A stretch of DNA of 64,000 nt. Origin: Casp-Chloro-G3 sp002816715. Lineage in GTDB: Bacteria > Chloroflexota > Dehalococcoidia > Lucifugimonadales > UBA3495. Within the stretch, counting starts at the first letter, position 1. Each line of letters opens with the position of its first letter. The stretch lies in contig JAQBUV010000001.1 of assembly GCA_027623815.1 (NCBI GenBank), positions 62,001 to 126,000 of the forward strand, in the 5' to 3' direction. The translations under genes were made by a program, and so were the position numbers. Below the pieces are notes generated by a model, which searched no databases, was not told the DNA's origin, and saw nothing but the letters and a program-made list of their open reading frames with translations. This document shows positions 37,418 to 46,730 of this stretch, one piece after another.

Positions 37418-39256
37418 ATGGGTATATTTAACATTCTGCCCTTGTTTAGCGGAATAATTCCCCTCCTGGTGATTATCGGAATCATCGCCGCTGTCGTGGT
37501 ATTGGTACACCGTCGCGGAAAAACGGAGTCCGACCCGGGAATTGGAAACCTCAAGCGGCTGTATTACTATGGAATTTCATTTATCGCCTTGGGCGTAGCC
37601 GCCCCCGGCCTGATCCTGTTGATCGACTTTCTGCTGGACAATCTCTTTGGGCCGCCTGCATTCTTACGCGGCCAGGGCCAACTGGCATTGGGTCTGGCGC
37701 TGACCATCGTCGGTACACCCATCTGGTTCTTACATTGGCGGTTGGCGCTCAAGGCCGTTCAGCAACTTCCGACGGAGGCGCAGGCTTTATCCCGTCAAAT
37801 CTACATCTATCTGGTGCTAGGGATAACCGCTTCCCTATTCGCCTTCGGCCTGGTTTCTCTACTTCGTTGGCTGTTGGGTTCGGGGGACTTCAACGGCTTT
37901 AACATTGCCTTCCCCCTGGTATGGGCTGGAATTTGGGGTTACCACTGGCACCTCCAAAGCTTGGACGTGCCGAGAACCGAAGATGGCGCAACAGTACGCC
38001 GGCTGTACGTTTACATAACATCATTGTACAGCCTGGTGATGTTGCTGGTGGGCGTGGGAATCGTTATTTGGCGACCCCTGAAAGAAGCCTACGAAGCACT
38101 CTTTACCACACAACTCTTGGTCTCTGGTGGAGTGAATTTCTGGGACTCTCTATGGAGCGACACCACTCGCACCGGGGTAGCCATTCTGGTGGTAGGTGGA
38201 TTGCTTTGGTGGTGGCATTGGCATCAGGCAGCCAAGGGCGATGCCAAATCGCAGTTGCGCCAGGTTTATCTGTACCTGTTCGCCATTCTAGGCGGGGCGG
38301 CCACCGTGGTGATATCCCTGAGTATGATTCTCTTCGATGTGCTTCAGTGGCTCATTGGGGAGCCGGGGTCAGACCGGGCCTCGGCCCACTTCCGGAGCTT
38401 TCCGGGCATGATCGCCACTCTGTTGCCGGGGGCGGCATTGTGGGGCTACCATTTGGCGCTGGTGCAACAGGAATCCCTCCTCTCCGCCGAGAGATGGCAG
38501 GCCGCTCGAAGAGTCTATCGATATCTGGTGGCGGCGTTGGGGCTGATTACGCTCTCGGTAGGGCTGGTTATGGTGTTCCTGGTCGCGATGGGCGTGCTGA
38601 TACCTCAGGCCGGGGCACAGTTGCTGGACGCCCAGTGGTGGCGAAACCCGTTGGTGCTGGGTATCACTCTCTTGGTCGTGGGAATCCCTATTTGGAGTTA
38701 CTACTGGTTCGGAGTGCAGAGAGCGGTCGCAATTGGGCCAGCTCAGGAACGCACCGCTCAGTCTCGTCGGATCTTTATTTACGGGGTTTTTGGCATCGCG
38801 ACCTTGTTGGTCTTGGGAAACCTGAGTGCGCTGCTGTACATGTTCCTCCGCGACCTGTTGGAAGGCGGGTTGTCCCTGCAATTGCTTCAGTATGCCAAGT
38901 GGAGCATTGGCACCTTGTTGATGGCTGGTGCGGTCAGCGTTTATCACTGGCTAATCCTGCAAGAAGACCGACGGGCAATGCCAGCGCCGGCAGAAACTCC
39001 GGCACCAGCAGTTCCCGTGACCAAGGACCTGATCGCCGTGGCTGGCGAGTCGGCCCAGGGTTTGGTTCGGAGTCTAGAATCTCTATTGGGTGTTCCCATC
39101 CTAGTTTGGCGCAGACTTGACGGCGGTGATGCCCCAAATTTGACCGTGGAAGAGTTGCATGCAGTGCGGGAAGAGATCATAAACGCGCCGGGAAGCCGTG
39201 CGCTCCTGATAGTAGATGCCTCCGGCATAAGAGTGTTGCCGTACCGGGAAAGCTAA
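37418..39256 (+). CDS. Polytopic membrane protein with six tandem DUF5671-like repeats
   Basis: 612 residues. Six units of roughly 70-95 residues each begin with a basic-aromatic motif (KRLYYYG, RQIYIYL, RRLYVYI, RQVYLYL, RRVYRYL, RRIFIYG) and end in a tryptophan/histidine motif (WFLHW, WGYHW, WWWHW, WGYHL, WSYYW, VYHW). Each has about two or three membrane segments. A Pro/Ala linker (about 520-530) leads to a ~85-residue soluble tail ending RALLIVDASGIRVLPY. AGGAGA precedes the ATG. The repeat look matches DUF5671; the function of the family is unknown. The His in each W-x-Y-H-W motif could bind metal or haem. Confidence 0.85.
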   Translation: MGIFNILPLFSGIIPLLVIIGIIAAVVVLVHRRGKTESDPGIGNLKRLYYYGISFIALGVAAPGLILLIDFLLDNLFGPPAFLRGQGQLALGLALTIVGTPIWFLHWRLALKAVQQLPTEAQALSRQIYIYLVLGITASLFAFGLVSLLRWLLGSGDFNGFNIAFPLVWAGIWGYHWHLQSLDVPRTEDGATVRRLYVYITSLYSLVMLLVGVGIVIWRPLKEAYEALFTTQLLVSGGVNFWDSLWSDTTRTGVAILVVGGLLWWWHWHQAAKGDAKSQLRQVYLYLFAILGGAATVVISLSMILFDVLQWLIGEPGSDRASAHFRSFPGMIATLLPGAALWGYHLALVQQESLLSAERWQAARRVYRYLVAALGLITLSVGLVMVFLVAMGVLIPQAGAQLLDAQWWRNPLVLGITLLVVGIPIWSYYWFGVQRAVAIGPAQERTAQSRRIFIYGVFGIATLLVLGNLSALLYMFLRDLLEGGLSLQLLQYAKWSIGTLLMAGAVSVYHWLILQEDRRAMPAPAETPAPAVPVTKDLIAVAGESAQGLVRSLESLLGVPILVWRRLDGGDAPNLTVEELHAVREEIINAPGSRALLIVDASGIRVLPYRES

Positions 39257-39369
39257 TACTGAAGATGCAACCGTCCGGTTGGTGGTTCGCGCTTGAATCA
39301 AGTTATCAGTGCATATACATCGATATCGGTATTTCTGTAGAGTTTGCGACCGGAAGCAGCGAGGACAAA

Positions 39370-39891
39370 ATGACCAATGTAGTTTTGGTGATCGATATGG
39401 TTCGGGGATTTCTGGAGCCTGGCCACAATCTCTACTGCGGGGATGATTCTCGAACTATTATTCCCAAGGTTCAAAACTTGCTAAAGCAGGAAAAGGAGGT
39501 CGGCTCGGAGATTATATTTCTGTCCGACCATCATCTTCCCGACGACCTGGAATTCCGGATGTTCCCGGTACATTGTGTGATCGGCACTGTAGAGCCGGAG
39601 GTGATTCCCGAACTAGCTGAGTACGTGACAGACTCCAATGTAATCGCCAAGAACCGCTACAGCGGATTTTTCAATACCGACCTGGAACAGCGGCTGGCCA
39701 GCATCAACCCGGACAAAATCATCGCCTGCGGAGTCTGCACCGACATCTGCGTGTTGCACACAACTGCTGACGCCCGCAATCGGGACTATTCGGTGGAGGT
39801 GCCCGCCGATTGCGTCGCCACCTTCGACCCGGATGCCCACCTATGGGCATTAGGCCATCTAGAAAAGATTCTGGGAGCGCGGGTGGTCTAG
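39370..39891 (+). CDS. Isochorismatase-family cysteine hydrolase, nicotinamidase-like
   Basis: 173 residues from the ATG at 39370 (GAGG five bases before); the longer reading from 39265 adds 35 residues unlike the family. Catalytic triad D9 (VIDM), K94 (IAKNRY) and C127 (GVCTDICV) is complete. The metal site of nicotinamidases is also there: D53 and H55 (SDHH) and H68 (FPVHC). This supports nicotinamide to nicotinate conversion in NAD salvage, though other amidases of the family are possible. A single gene. Confidence 0.87.
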   Translation: MTNVVLVIDMVRGFLEPGHNLYCGDDSRTIIPKVQNLLKQEKEVGSEIIFLSDHHLPDDLEFRMFPVHCVIGTVEPEVIPELAEYVTDSNVIAKNRYSGFFNTDLEQRLASINPDKIIACGVCTDICVLHTTADARNRDYSVEVPADCVATFDPDAHLWALGHLEKILGARVV

Positions 39892-40050
39892 GAGATCAAA
39901 AGTGATCAAAGCAAAAGTATTCTCTTTTAGACCCTTACCAACCGAACTCCGTCTTTACCGCCTTGCGGCCATCGCAGCCAGCGGAGTATCATGAACGCAC
40001 ATTATTGTTATGCCTGACAGCGATTTGTTGCGGGCCAAGTAGAGGCAATC

Positions 40051-42081
40051 ATGCTTTTCGGCTCTTACCGCTACTCCAGTTGGGACGGCACCCAAGAAAT
40101 CTTCGACATCGACGCCAACGAGATAATGGAGCAGTTGTCTGAAGAACTCCTGAAACAGGGCGATGTTATGCGGGCGCTGCGGGAAATGTTCCGCAACGGT
40201 GTGCAGAACCAGGACGGCCAGCAGCTTACCGGGCTGAAAGAACTGATGGAGCGGCTCAAGAACCAACGCCGCCAGCAGTTGCAGCAGCATAACATGGACT
40301 CGGTGGTGGATGATCTCAAGGAGAAGCTGGAGGAGATTCTCAAGACTGAGCGACAGGGAATCGACCAGCGTCTGGAAGAAGCTCAGGAGCAGGTCTCGCA
40401 GGCCAGCGATGAAGATCGGTCCCAGCAGGACAGCCTCTACAAATTGCTGGAGCAGCGGACTCAACGAAATCTGGACAAATTGGATGACCTTCCCGACAGC
40501 ATGAGCGGGCAGATTCAGGAGTTGATGGAGTACGACTTCGTCAGTCCTGAGGCTCAGCAAATGTTTCAAGAGTTGTTGGACCAGCTCAAGGGCCAGATGG
40601 CGCAAAACATCTCCCAGCAAATGCAGCAGCAGATTCAGGGCATGTCGCCGGAGCAGATGGCTGGCATGCGCGAAATGATGAACCAGCTCAACCAGATGAT
40701 GCGCGACAAAATGGCCGGTCGTCAGCCTGACTTTGACGGGTTCATGCAGCAGTTTGGCGAGATGTTCGGCCCTAACCCACCGCAGAACTTTGAGGAGCTA
40801 ATGGAGCGGCTGCAACAGCAATTGGCCCAGATGCAGTCGATGATGGACAGCATGTCTCCCGAAATGCGTCAGGAACTGGAAGACGCCTTGAATGCAGCGC
40901 TGGACCCGCAGACCCAGCAGGCGATGGCCGAGTTCGCCAGCCTGCTGGAACAGCTAATGCCCATGGACGACCTGCGCCGCCAGTACCCGTTTTTGGGCGA
41001 CGACAGCCTGACGATGGAGCAGGGCCGGGAGATGATGCGTGAACTGCAAGACTTGGACCAACTGGAGCAGTCGTTGCAGGACGCCATGCGCTCCGGACAG
41101 TTGGATGATGTTGACCCAAATAAGCTGGCCGAATTACTCGGCGAAGAAGCCCGCCAGGCCTGGGAGCAACTGGACCGCCTGCGACAACTTTTGAAGGAAG
41201 CCGGTTATGTGACCGGCGATGACAACCTGGAGTTGACCGCCCGGGGCATTCGTCGCATTGGGCAGAAAGCCCTCAAGGAAGTGTTTGTCCATCTGAAGAA
41301 AGACCGGCTGGGCAACCACCAGATGGACAACCGAGGGGCGGGCGGCGACCTGCTGGGCGACACCAAACCCTACGAGTTTGGCGACCCGTTCCTGCTTGAT
41401 ATGCAGTCCACGATTAAGAACGCCATACTTCGTGCCGGGCCTCAGGTGCCCGTCCGCATGACCCCTCAGGACTTCGAAATTTACCGGCAGGAGCACATGA
41501 CGCGCGCGGCCACCGCGGTGCTGCTGGACCAGAGCCAGTCAATGGGACTGTTCAACAACTTCCAGGCGGCCAAGAAAGTGACCCTGGCCCTTTTCGCCTT
41601 GATTCGCACCCAATACCCCCGAGACTCGTTGCATGTCATCGGCTTCTCCGACTACGCCCGGGAGATCAAGGAAGAGGATTTGGCCAAGGTCAACTGGAAC
41701 GCCTGGGTGTCGGGCACCAACTTACAACACGCTCTAATGCTGTCGCGCAAGCTGCTGGCCAACGAAAAGGGTGGCTCCCGCCAGATTTTGCTAATTACCG
41801 ACGGCGAGCCGACGGCTCATCTGGAAGGAGGTCAGTCCTACTTTAGCTACCCGCCCAGCTACCGCACCGAGTTGGAGACGCTGAAAGAGGTGAAACGCTG
41901 CACTCAGGAAGGGATTGTCATCAACACCTTCATGCTGAAGAACAACTACCAGTTGGTTAACTTTGTCGACCGGTTGACCCGCGTCAATCGGGGTCGTGCA
42001 TTCTACAGCAGCGCCGAGAATCTGGGGCAGTACGTGATGGTTGACTATCTCAATAATCGGAAGAAGCGCGTTTCTGCTTAA
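40051..42081 (+). CDS. vWA-domain protein with long Gln/Met-rich helical region
   Basis: 676 residues. It starts FGSYRYSSWDGTQ, as in a family of vWA proteins usually paired with a MoxR/Mg-chelatase-type AAA ATPase. Residues about 20-390 are Gln-, Met-, Glu- and Leu-rich helices with coiled-coil character. The C-terminal vWA domain (about 485-670) has an intact MIDAS: D493-x-S495-x-S497 (DQSQS), Thr in SGTNLQ and Asp in ITDGEP. No ATPase gene is near, so the partner must be elsewhere. AGAGGCA precedes the ATG. Probably a metal-dependent adaptor in assembly or remodelling. Confidence 0.87.
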   Translation: MLFGSYRYSSWDGTQEIFDIDANEIMEQLSEELLKQGDVMRALREMFRNGVQNQDGQQLTGLKELMERLKNQRRQQLQQHNMDSVVDDLKEKLEEILKTERQGIDQRLEEAQEQVSQASDEDRSQQDSLYKLLEQRTQRNLDKLDDLPDSMSGQIQELMEYDFVSPEAQQMFQELLDQLKGQMAQNISQQMQQQIQGMSPEQMAGMREMMNQLNQMMRDKMAGRQPDFDGFMQQFGEMFGPNPPQNFEELMERLQQQLAQMQSMMDSMSPEMRQELEDALNAALDPQTQQAMAEFASLLEQLMPMDDLRRQYPFLGDDSLTMEQGREMMRELQDLDQLEQSLQDAMRSGQLDDVDPNKLAELLGEEARQAWEQLDRLRQLLKEAGYVTGDDNLELTARGIRRIGQKALKEVFVHLKKDRLGNHQMDNRGAGGDLLGDTKPYEFGDPFLLDMQSTIKNAILRAGPQVPVRMTPQDFEIYRQEHMTRAATAVLLDQSQSMGLFNNFQAAKKVTLALFALIRTQYPRDSLHVIGFSDYAREIKEEDLAKVNWNAWVSGTNLQHALMLSRKLLANEKGGSRQILLITDGEPTAHLEGGQSYFSYPPSYRTELETLKEVKRCTQEGIVINTFMLKNNYQLVNFVDRLTRVNRGRAFYSSAENLGQYVMVDYLNNRKKRVSA

Positions 42082-42112
42082 GGTCTGTCAATCTTGTTTT
42101 AATTGCTAGCTT

Positions 42113-42187
42113 CCTCTCCCACAAAAGGAGAGGATTGAGGCGGGTGGTATCATCCTCATCCCAACCTTCTCCCATTGAGGGAGAAGG
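42113..42187. repeat. Double-hairpin extragenic repeat
   Basis: Two adjacent hairpins: CCTCTCC/GGAGAGG (42113-42133) and a perfect CCTTCTCCC/GGGAGAAGG (42165-42187). This CCTCTCCC...GGAGAGG type is a common extragenic repeat. It follows the vWA gene by about 30 bases and could also stop its transcript. Confidence 0.65.
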
Positions 42188-42292
42188 GTCTGGCGACTCC
42201 ATAAGGTCGCGGTCAATCCATTGGTATCTTGGTTAATGTGAAACTTGGATTTTCTCATGCCTGAAAATCTTCCCGGTTGGGCCTAGGTCTGG

Positions 42293-42440
42293 TATCATGG
42301 TACACAACAATTGAATAGATGGGTTGGTGAGGCTGGCCGGTGATCCGGTTAGCCCTACTTTTAAGGCAGCCCGGTGAGGCTGGCAAAGTGTATAACCCTG
42401 CTAATACGTGAGGAGCCGGTTGACGCCGGTTTCTGCGACG
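42293..42440 (+). promoter_or_regulatory. pyr operon promoter and PyrR-binding leader
   Basis: An extended -10 (TGGTATCAT, TATCAT at 42293) starts a ~240-base leader. It carries the element GGTGAGGCTGGC twice (42326-42337 and 42373-42384), which fits the PyrR RNA-binding loop consensus CCnGnGAGGyU. The first lies beside a hairpin (42331-42354), the second in a GCAGCC/GGCTGGC stem. A terminator follows at 42444. UMP-bound PyrR would favour termination, as in Bacillus pyr attenuation. The assignment of which loop is functional is inference. Confidence 0.7.
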
Positions 42441-42443
42441 CAG

Positions 42444-42477
42444 ACCCTTGCCAGGATACCGGTAAGGGTTCTTTTTT
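42444..42477 (+). terminator. Attenuator terminator before pyrR
   Basis: 9-bp stem (ACCCTTGCC / GGTAAGGGT, one G-U pair), 8-base loop, then TCTTTTTT, 62 bases before the pyrR ATG. It is placed inside the leader, so it must be conditional. Confidence 0.85.
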
Positions 42478-42539
42478 GCGCGGCAACCAGGCCCTACGCT
42501 GAATACCCAATCGCAAAATCAGGCATGCACCAGGTTTTG

Positions 42540-43076
42540 ATGGCCGAGCACCAGATAATGAATCCAGACGACATCCGTCGCGCCTTGGTTAGGGTTGCCC
42601 ATGAAATATTGGAGCACAACCGCGGCATTGAGGATTTGGTGATCGTCGGGATTCAGACTCGGGGTGTGACTCTCGCCCATCGGCTGTCGCGAAACATCGA
42701 GGAATATGAAGGCAATCGAGTGCCGGTGGCTGAGTTGGACATCAGCTTGTATCGAGACGACCTGCAACATAGGTCGCGTCCCGTGATCAAGCCGACCAGC
42801 TTTCCAGTGGACATTCGCGACAAGAAAGTAGTGCTGGTAGACGATGTTCTATACACTGGGCGCACCATCCGAGCGGCAATGGACGCCATGAACGACTTTG
42901 GGCGTCCCCGACAGGTGCAACTCGCCATTCTCTTGGATCGGGGGCACCGGGAGCTTCCCATTCGGGCCGACTACATCGGTAAAAACATTCCCACCAGCTT
43001 GGAAGAACAGGTGAAAGTCCGCTTGACCGAAATCGACGGCGTGGACGAAGTTTCCATTCTGCGGAGGGAGGACTGA
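42540..43076 (+). CDS. pyrR: Pyrimidine operon regulator PyrR
   Basis: RNA-binding regulator with the PRPP fold and often uracil phosphoribosyltransferase activity. From the ATG at 42540 it has 178 residues and begins [23 protein letters not shown], the family start; the longer reading from 42408 runs back over the attenuator and cannot be right. The PRPP loop [17 protein letters not shown] is intact, and [14 protein letters not shown] and [23 protein letters not shown] are typical. It heads pyrR-pyrB-pyrC-carA-orf-carB. Confidence 0.95.
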   Translation: MAEHQIMNPDDIRRALVRVAHEILEHNRGIEDLVIVGIQTRGVTLAHRLSRNIEEYEGNRVPVAELDISLYRDDLQHRSRPVIKPTSFPVDIRDKKVVLVDDVLYTGRTIRAAMDAMNDFGRPRQVQLAILLDRGHRELPIRADYIGKNIPTSLEEQVKVRLTEIDGVDEVSILRRED

Positions 43077-43080
43077 ACTG

Positions 43081-44130
43081 ATGAGTCTGTCGCACCCTGC
43101 CGCCTTCGGCGCTTATTCAGGAACTGGACACGCCAACGGCGAGACTAAGCCCAGGCAGCACGTCCTGGACCTGGACGATTTCCTACCGTCGGAGATAGCT
43201 TCAGTCTTGGAAAACACCCGCGCCATGAAAGAGGTATTGAAGCGGGACATCAAGAAGGTGCCGACGCTGAGAGGCCGGGTAGTCGTAACCCTCTTCTACG
43301 AAGCCAGCACCCGCACCCGTATCTCCTTTGAAGAAGCGGGCAAGGTACTGAGCGCCGACGTGATCAACATGGGTGGCTCCGGCAGCAGCGTGGAGAAAGG
43401 TGAGTCGCTGCTGAACACCGGCCTGACCCTCCAGGCGATGGGCGTAGACATTCTGGTCGTTCGTCACCCCCATGCCGGTGCGCCGAATTTTCTGGCCCGC
43501 CACCTGCCCAAAGTTAGTATTATCAACGCCGGAGACGGCCTGCATGCCCACCCAACCCAAGCACTGTTGGATCTGTTTACCGTGCAGGAAAAGCTAGGGA
43601 GTCTGGCCGGTCTCAAGATTGTTATCGTCGGCGACGTGCTGCACAGCCGGGTGGCCCGCTCCGCCATGTGGGGATTCGCAAAAATGGGGGCCAAAGTAAC
43701 GCTGTGCGGACCGGGAACTCTGCTGCCCCTCGACCTGCTGCGCCCCAATGGGCACCTGCCGGAGGGCCATTGCCTGGCATCGGTCAAAGTTGATACCAGC
43801 CTGGACCGGGCTATCGAAGGCGCAGACGTGGTGATGGCCCTCCGGTTGCAGTCAGAGCGGCAGGACAGCGGCTTTCTGCCCAGCATGCGGGAGTACATCC
43901 GGCGCTGGCAGGTGACCGAGAGCAGGGTAGCATCGGCCAAACCCAACGCCCTGGTCATGCACCCCGGCCCGATGAACGAAGGTATCGAAATCAGCTCCGG
44001 CCTGGCCCACGGCGACAGTTCAGTCATTGAGGAACAGGTCGCCAACGGCGTGGCGGTGCGTATGGCTTTGCTTTATCAGGTATCCACCGTAGTATCACAG
44101 GCATCGGGAAGATTATCAATTGAGCAATAA
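43081..44130 (+). CDS. pyrB: Aspartate carbamoyltransferase
   Basis: Makes carbamoyl-aspartate from carbamoyl phosphate and aspartate. The 349-residue protein has the carbamoyl-phosphate loop STRTRISFE, the SGSSVEKGES loop, RHPHAGAP, HAHPTQALLD and the C-terminal HPGPMNEG (usually MNRG). It carries an extra ~25 residues at the N-terminus compared with the usual ~310, so a later start is possible, but no better ATG with a ribosome site is near. It starts four bases after pyrR and overlaps pyrC by 11 bases. No pyrI is present. Confidence 0.95.
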   Translation: MSLSHPAAFGAYSGTGHANGETKPRQHVLDLDDFLPSEIASVLENTRAMKEVLKRDIKKVPTLRGRVVVTLFYEASTRTRISFEEAGKVLSADVINMGGSGSSVEKGESLLNTGLTLQAMGVDILVVRHPHAGAPNFLARHLPKVSIINAGDGLHAHPTQALLDLFTVQEKLGSLAGLKIVIVGDVLHSRVARSAMWGFAKMGAKVTLCGPGTLLPLDLLRPNGHLPEGHCLASVKVDTSLDRAIEGADVVMALRLQSERQDSGFLPSMREYIRRWQVTESRVASAKPNALVMHPGPMNEGIEISSGLAHGDSSVIEEQVANGVAVRMALLYQVSTVVSQASGRLSIEQ

Positions 44131-45496
44131 TTTGACTCCGCAGAGCATTTTGATCAAAGGACCCCGCATAATCGACGCCAGCCAGGGGCTGGATGTTGTC
44201 GGCGACCTGTTGGTTAAAGACGGCAAGATACTGTCCGTGGGTAACCTAATTGCCCCGGCGGACATCCCGGAAAACTGCCGGGTCATTTCCGGCGACGGTC
44301 TGGTGGCTTGCGCCGGATTCATCGACCTGCACTGTCATCTGCGCGAACCGGGTTTCGAGTACAAGGAGACCATCGCCACCGGTACTCAGGCGGCGGCGCG
44401 GGGTGGATTCACTTCGCTCTGCTGCATGCCCAACACCGACCCGGCCATCGACAACGCCGCTGTGGTGGAATTCATCAAACGTCGCGCCGCAGACCAGGGA
44501 GTGGTTAGAGTCTTCCCCATCGGCTGCGTCACCAAGGAGCGCAAAGGCAAAACATTGGCCGAGATGGAAGAATTGGCCTCCGCCGGAGTGGTGGCCTTTA
44601 GCGACGACGGCGACCCGGTATACGATGACAACCTGATGCGGCTGGCTCTGGCCTACAGTCAGGACCTGGGACTGCCCATCATCAACCACTGCCAGGAGCA
44701 TTCCCTGTCTCGTGGCGGCGTGATGGCCGAAGGCTGGGTTGCCACCCTGCTGGGGCTACCCGGCATTCCCGCCGCCGCCGAGGAGGCAATGATCGCCCGG
44801 GACATCGCGCTAGCTGAGCTAACCGGTGGTCGGCTGCATGTGGCTCACCTGAGCACCAGCGGCTCGGTTGCCCTGGTGCGGCAGGCCAAGGAGCGGGGCA
44901 TCCCGGTGACCGCCGAGGTTTGCCCCCATCACCTGACCATCACCGACCAGTGGGCCTTGGGCGGCAAGGACTCGAAAAATGACGTCGCTGGGCCGCTCAG
45001 CTTTGATACGTCCACCAAAGTATACCCGCCCCTGCGGTCCCAGCACGACGTTGAAGCTCTGGTGGACGCCCTGGCCGAGGGCGTGATCGACTGTGTAGCC
45101 ACCGACCACGCTCCCCACGACCTGGCCAGTAAGCAGGTTACCTATCAGGATGCGTCCTTCGGAATCAGCGTTCTGGAAACCGCCCTGGGGTCTTTGATGC
45201 AGTTGGTGCATCAAGACCGAATCAGCCTCAGCACTTTGATTGAACGCTTGACGGTCGGCCCGGCCAGAATCTTGGGGCCTAACTTCGCTGAATTGCCTAC
45301 CCTAAAGGAAGGCACCCCCGCCGACGTGGTTCTCTTCGACCCCAACCGGGAATGGCGCGTAGACCCCCGGGAGTTCGCCTCCAAAGGCAAGAACACTCCG
45401 TTGGAAGGGACAACTCTCAAGGGGCGCGTGGTTGCTACTATGGTTGCCGGAGAGATCGTTTTTCAAGAATCAGCTTTGACCGAGCAGGTGAGTTAA
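44120..45496 (+). CDS. pyrC: Dihydroorotase
   Basis: Closes carbamoyl-aspartate to dihydroorotate. The 458-residue type I enzyme has the zinc motif DLHCHLREPG, NHCQEH, AHLSTSGS and the late Asp in ATDHAPH. The position often held by a carboxylated Lys appears instead as an Asp-rich SDDGDP loop, as in many bacterial type I enzymes. TTG start inside the end of pyrB with GGGAAG nine bases before. Confidence 0.95.
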   Translation: MSNNLTPQSILIKGPRIIDASQGLDVVGDLLVKDGKILSVGNLIAPADIPENCRVISGDGLVACAGFIDLHCHLREPGFEYKETIATGTQAAARGGFTSLCCMPNTDPAIDNAAVVEFIKRRAADQGVVRVFPIGCVTKERKGKTLAEMEELASAGVVAFSDDGDPVYDDNLMRLALAYSQDLGLPIINHCQEHSLSRGGVMAEGWVATLLGLPGIPAAAEEAMIARDIALAELTGGRLHVAHLSTSGSVALVRQAKERGIPVTAEVCPHHLTITDQWALGGKDSKNDVAGPLSFDTSTKVYPPLRSQHDVEALVDALAEGVIDCVATDHAPHDLASKQVTYQDASFGISVLETALGSLMQLVHQDRISLSTLIERLTVGPARILGPNFAELPTLKEGTPADVVLFDPNREWRVDPREFASKGKNTPLEGTTLKGRVVATMVAGEIVFQESALTEQVS

Positions 45497-45497
45497 C

Positions 45498-46607
45498 TTG
45501 GCAGACCTGGCATATTTGGTACTGGAAGACGGCTCAGTGCATCAAGGTGAGACATTTGGCGCCGACACCGCCGGACATGGTGAGGTGATCTTCAACACCA
45601 GCATGACCGGATACCAGGAGGTGCTGACCGACCCTTCCTATGCCGGTCAGTTGGTCACTCTGACCTATCCAATGGTGGGCAACTACGGAATTAATCGAGA
45701 AGATATTGAGTCTCGCCGAATCCAAGTGCGCGGCCTGATCGTGCGGGAGCACTGTGATCAGCCGAGCCACGGCAACAGCGAACTGACCCTGCACGAATAC
45801 CTGAAGTCGCAGGGGATACCCGGCATTGCCGGCGTGGATACCCGGGCCATCACCCGTCGTCTGCGCGATCAGGGCGTGATGATGGGACTGATTACCACCG
45901 AGTCGCCAGAGTCGGCAAAGGCCAAATTAGCCCAGGCCCCCCGTTATGATGACCTGGACCTGGTCAGCACCGTGACCACCGATAAAAGATACACCTGGGA
46001 CAGTGATGCTTCAGTTGCTGAGACGCCCAAGTACCGCATCCTGGTCACCGACAGCGGCCTCAAATACAACATTCTGAGACTCTTGAAACAGCGGGGATGC
46101 GAAGTAATCGCTGTACCGGCCACCACTTCCGCCGAAGAGATACTCTCGCTACAGCCGGCAGGCGTCCTGATGTCCCCCGGCCCTGGCGACCCGCAGCTTC
46201 TGGACTACGTTACCGACAACGTGAAGCAACTGCTGGGTCGGGTGCCCATGATGGGTATCTGTCTGGGTCACCAGCTGATCGCCCGTGCGATGGGGGCCAA
46301 GACCTACAAGTTGAAATTCGGCCACCGGGGGGCCAACCATCCGGTGAAAGACTTAATCACAGGCAGAGTTTACATAACTGCACAAAACCACGGTTACGCC
46401 GTGGACGCTGATTCGCTACCCGCCGGACTGGAAGTCTCCCTGCTAAATTTGAACGACAACACTGTTGAGGGACTGACCCATCGGGACATCCCTCTCTTGA
46501 CCATTCAATACCATTCGGAAGCTTCACCCGGCCCCAGAGACAACGAATATGTTTTCGACAACTTTCTGGAGATGATTGGCAAATTCCAAGCTGGACGAGG
46601 GGGCTAG
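45498..46607 (+). CDS. carA: Carbamoyl-phosphate synthase small subunit
   Basis: Glutamine amidotransferase subunit that supplies ammonia to CarB. 369 residues with the N-terminal domain (EVIFNTSMTGYQEV), GIAGVDTRAITRRLR and a class I amidotransferase domain: nucleophile Cys in GICLGHQ and the His and Glu in YHSEASPGP. TTG start two bases after the pyrC stop. CarB is separated from it by a small unknown gene. Confidence 0.96.
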   Translation: MADLAYLVLEDGSVHQGETFGADTAGHGEVIFNTSMTGYQEVLTDPSYAGQLVTLTYPMVGNYGINREDIESRRIQVRGLIVREHCDQPSHGNSELTLHEYLKSQGIPGIAGVDTRAITRRLRDQGVMMGLITTESPESAKAKLAQAPRYDDLDLVSTVTTDKRYTWDSDASVAETPKYRILVTDSGLKYNILRLLKQRGCEVIAVPATTSAEEILSLQPAGVLMSPGPGDPQLLDYVTDNVKQLLGRVPMMGICLGHQLIARAMGAKTYKLKFGHRGANHPVKDLITGRVYITAQNHGYAVDADSLPAGLEVSLLNLNDNTVEGLTHRDIPLLTIQYHSEASPGPRDNEYVFDNFLEMIGKFQAGRGG

Positions 46608-46730
46608 ACGGCAAAGTATTCGCAAACCAGCCGTATCGACCATCTTATAATAGTTGAATCGGGACACCCATATACTCTAGTGTTGTTTTATATGCCGATT
46701 TATTCTCGGCTGCATTATTAGGAGGTTTGT

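Noticed and set aside
37052..37510. 152-codon minus-strand ORF across the anchored unknown gene
   Set aside because: Antisense reading with no ribosome site; the plus-strand gene has a membrane anchor and ribosome site.
37921..39120. 399-codon alternate-frame ORF in the six-repeat membrane protein
   Set aside because: Gly/Arg-rich out-of-frame reading of GC-rich sequence; the other frame has clear repeats and a ribosome site.
39955..40620. Long leucine-rich ORF on the minus strand opposite the vWA gene
   Set aside because: It mirrors the Gln/Glu codons of the coding strand (CAG read back as CTG), has no ribosome site and no family look. It is a shadow.
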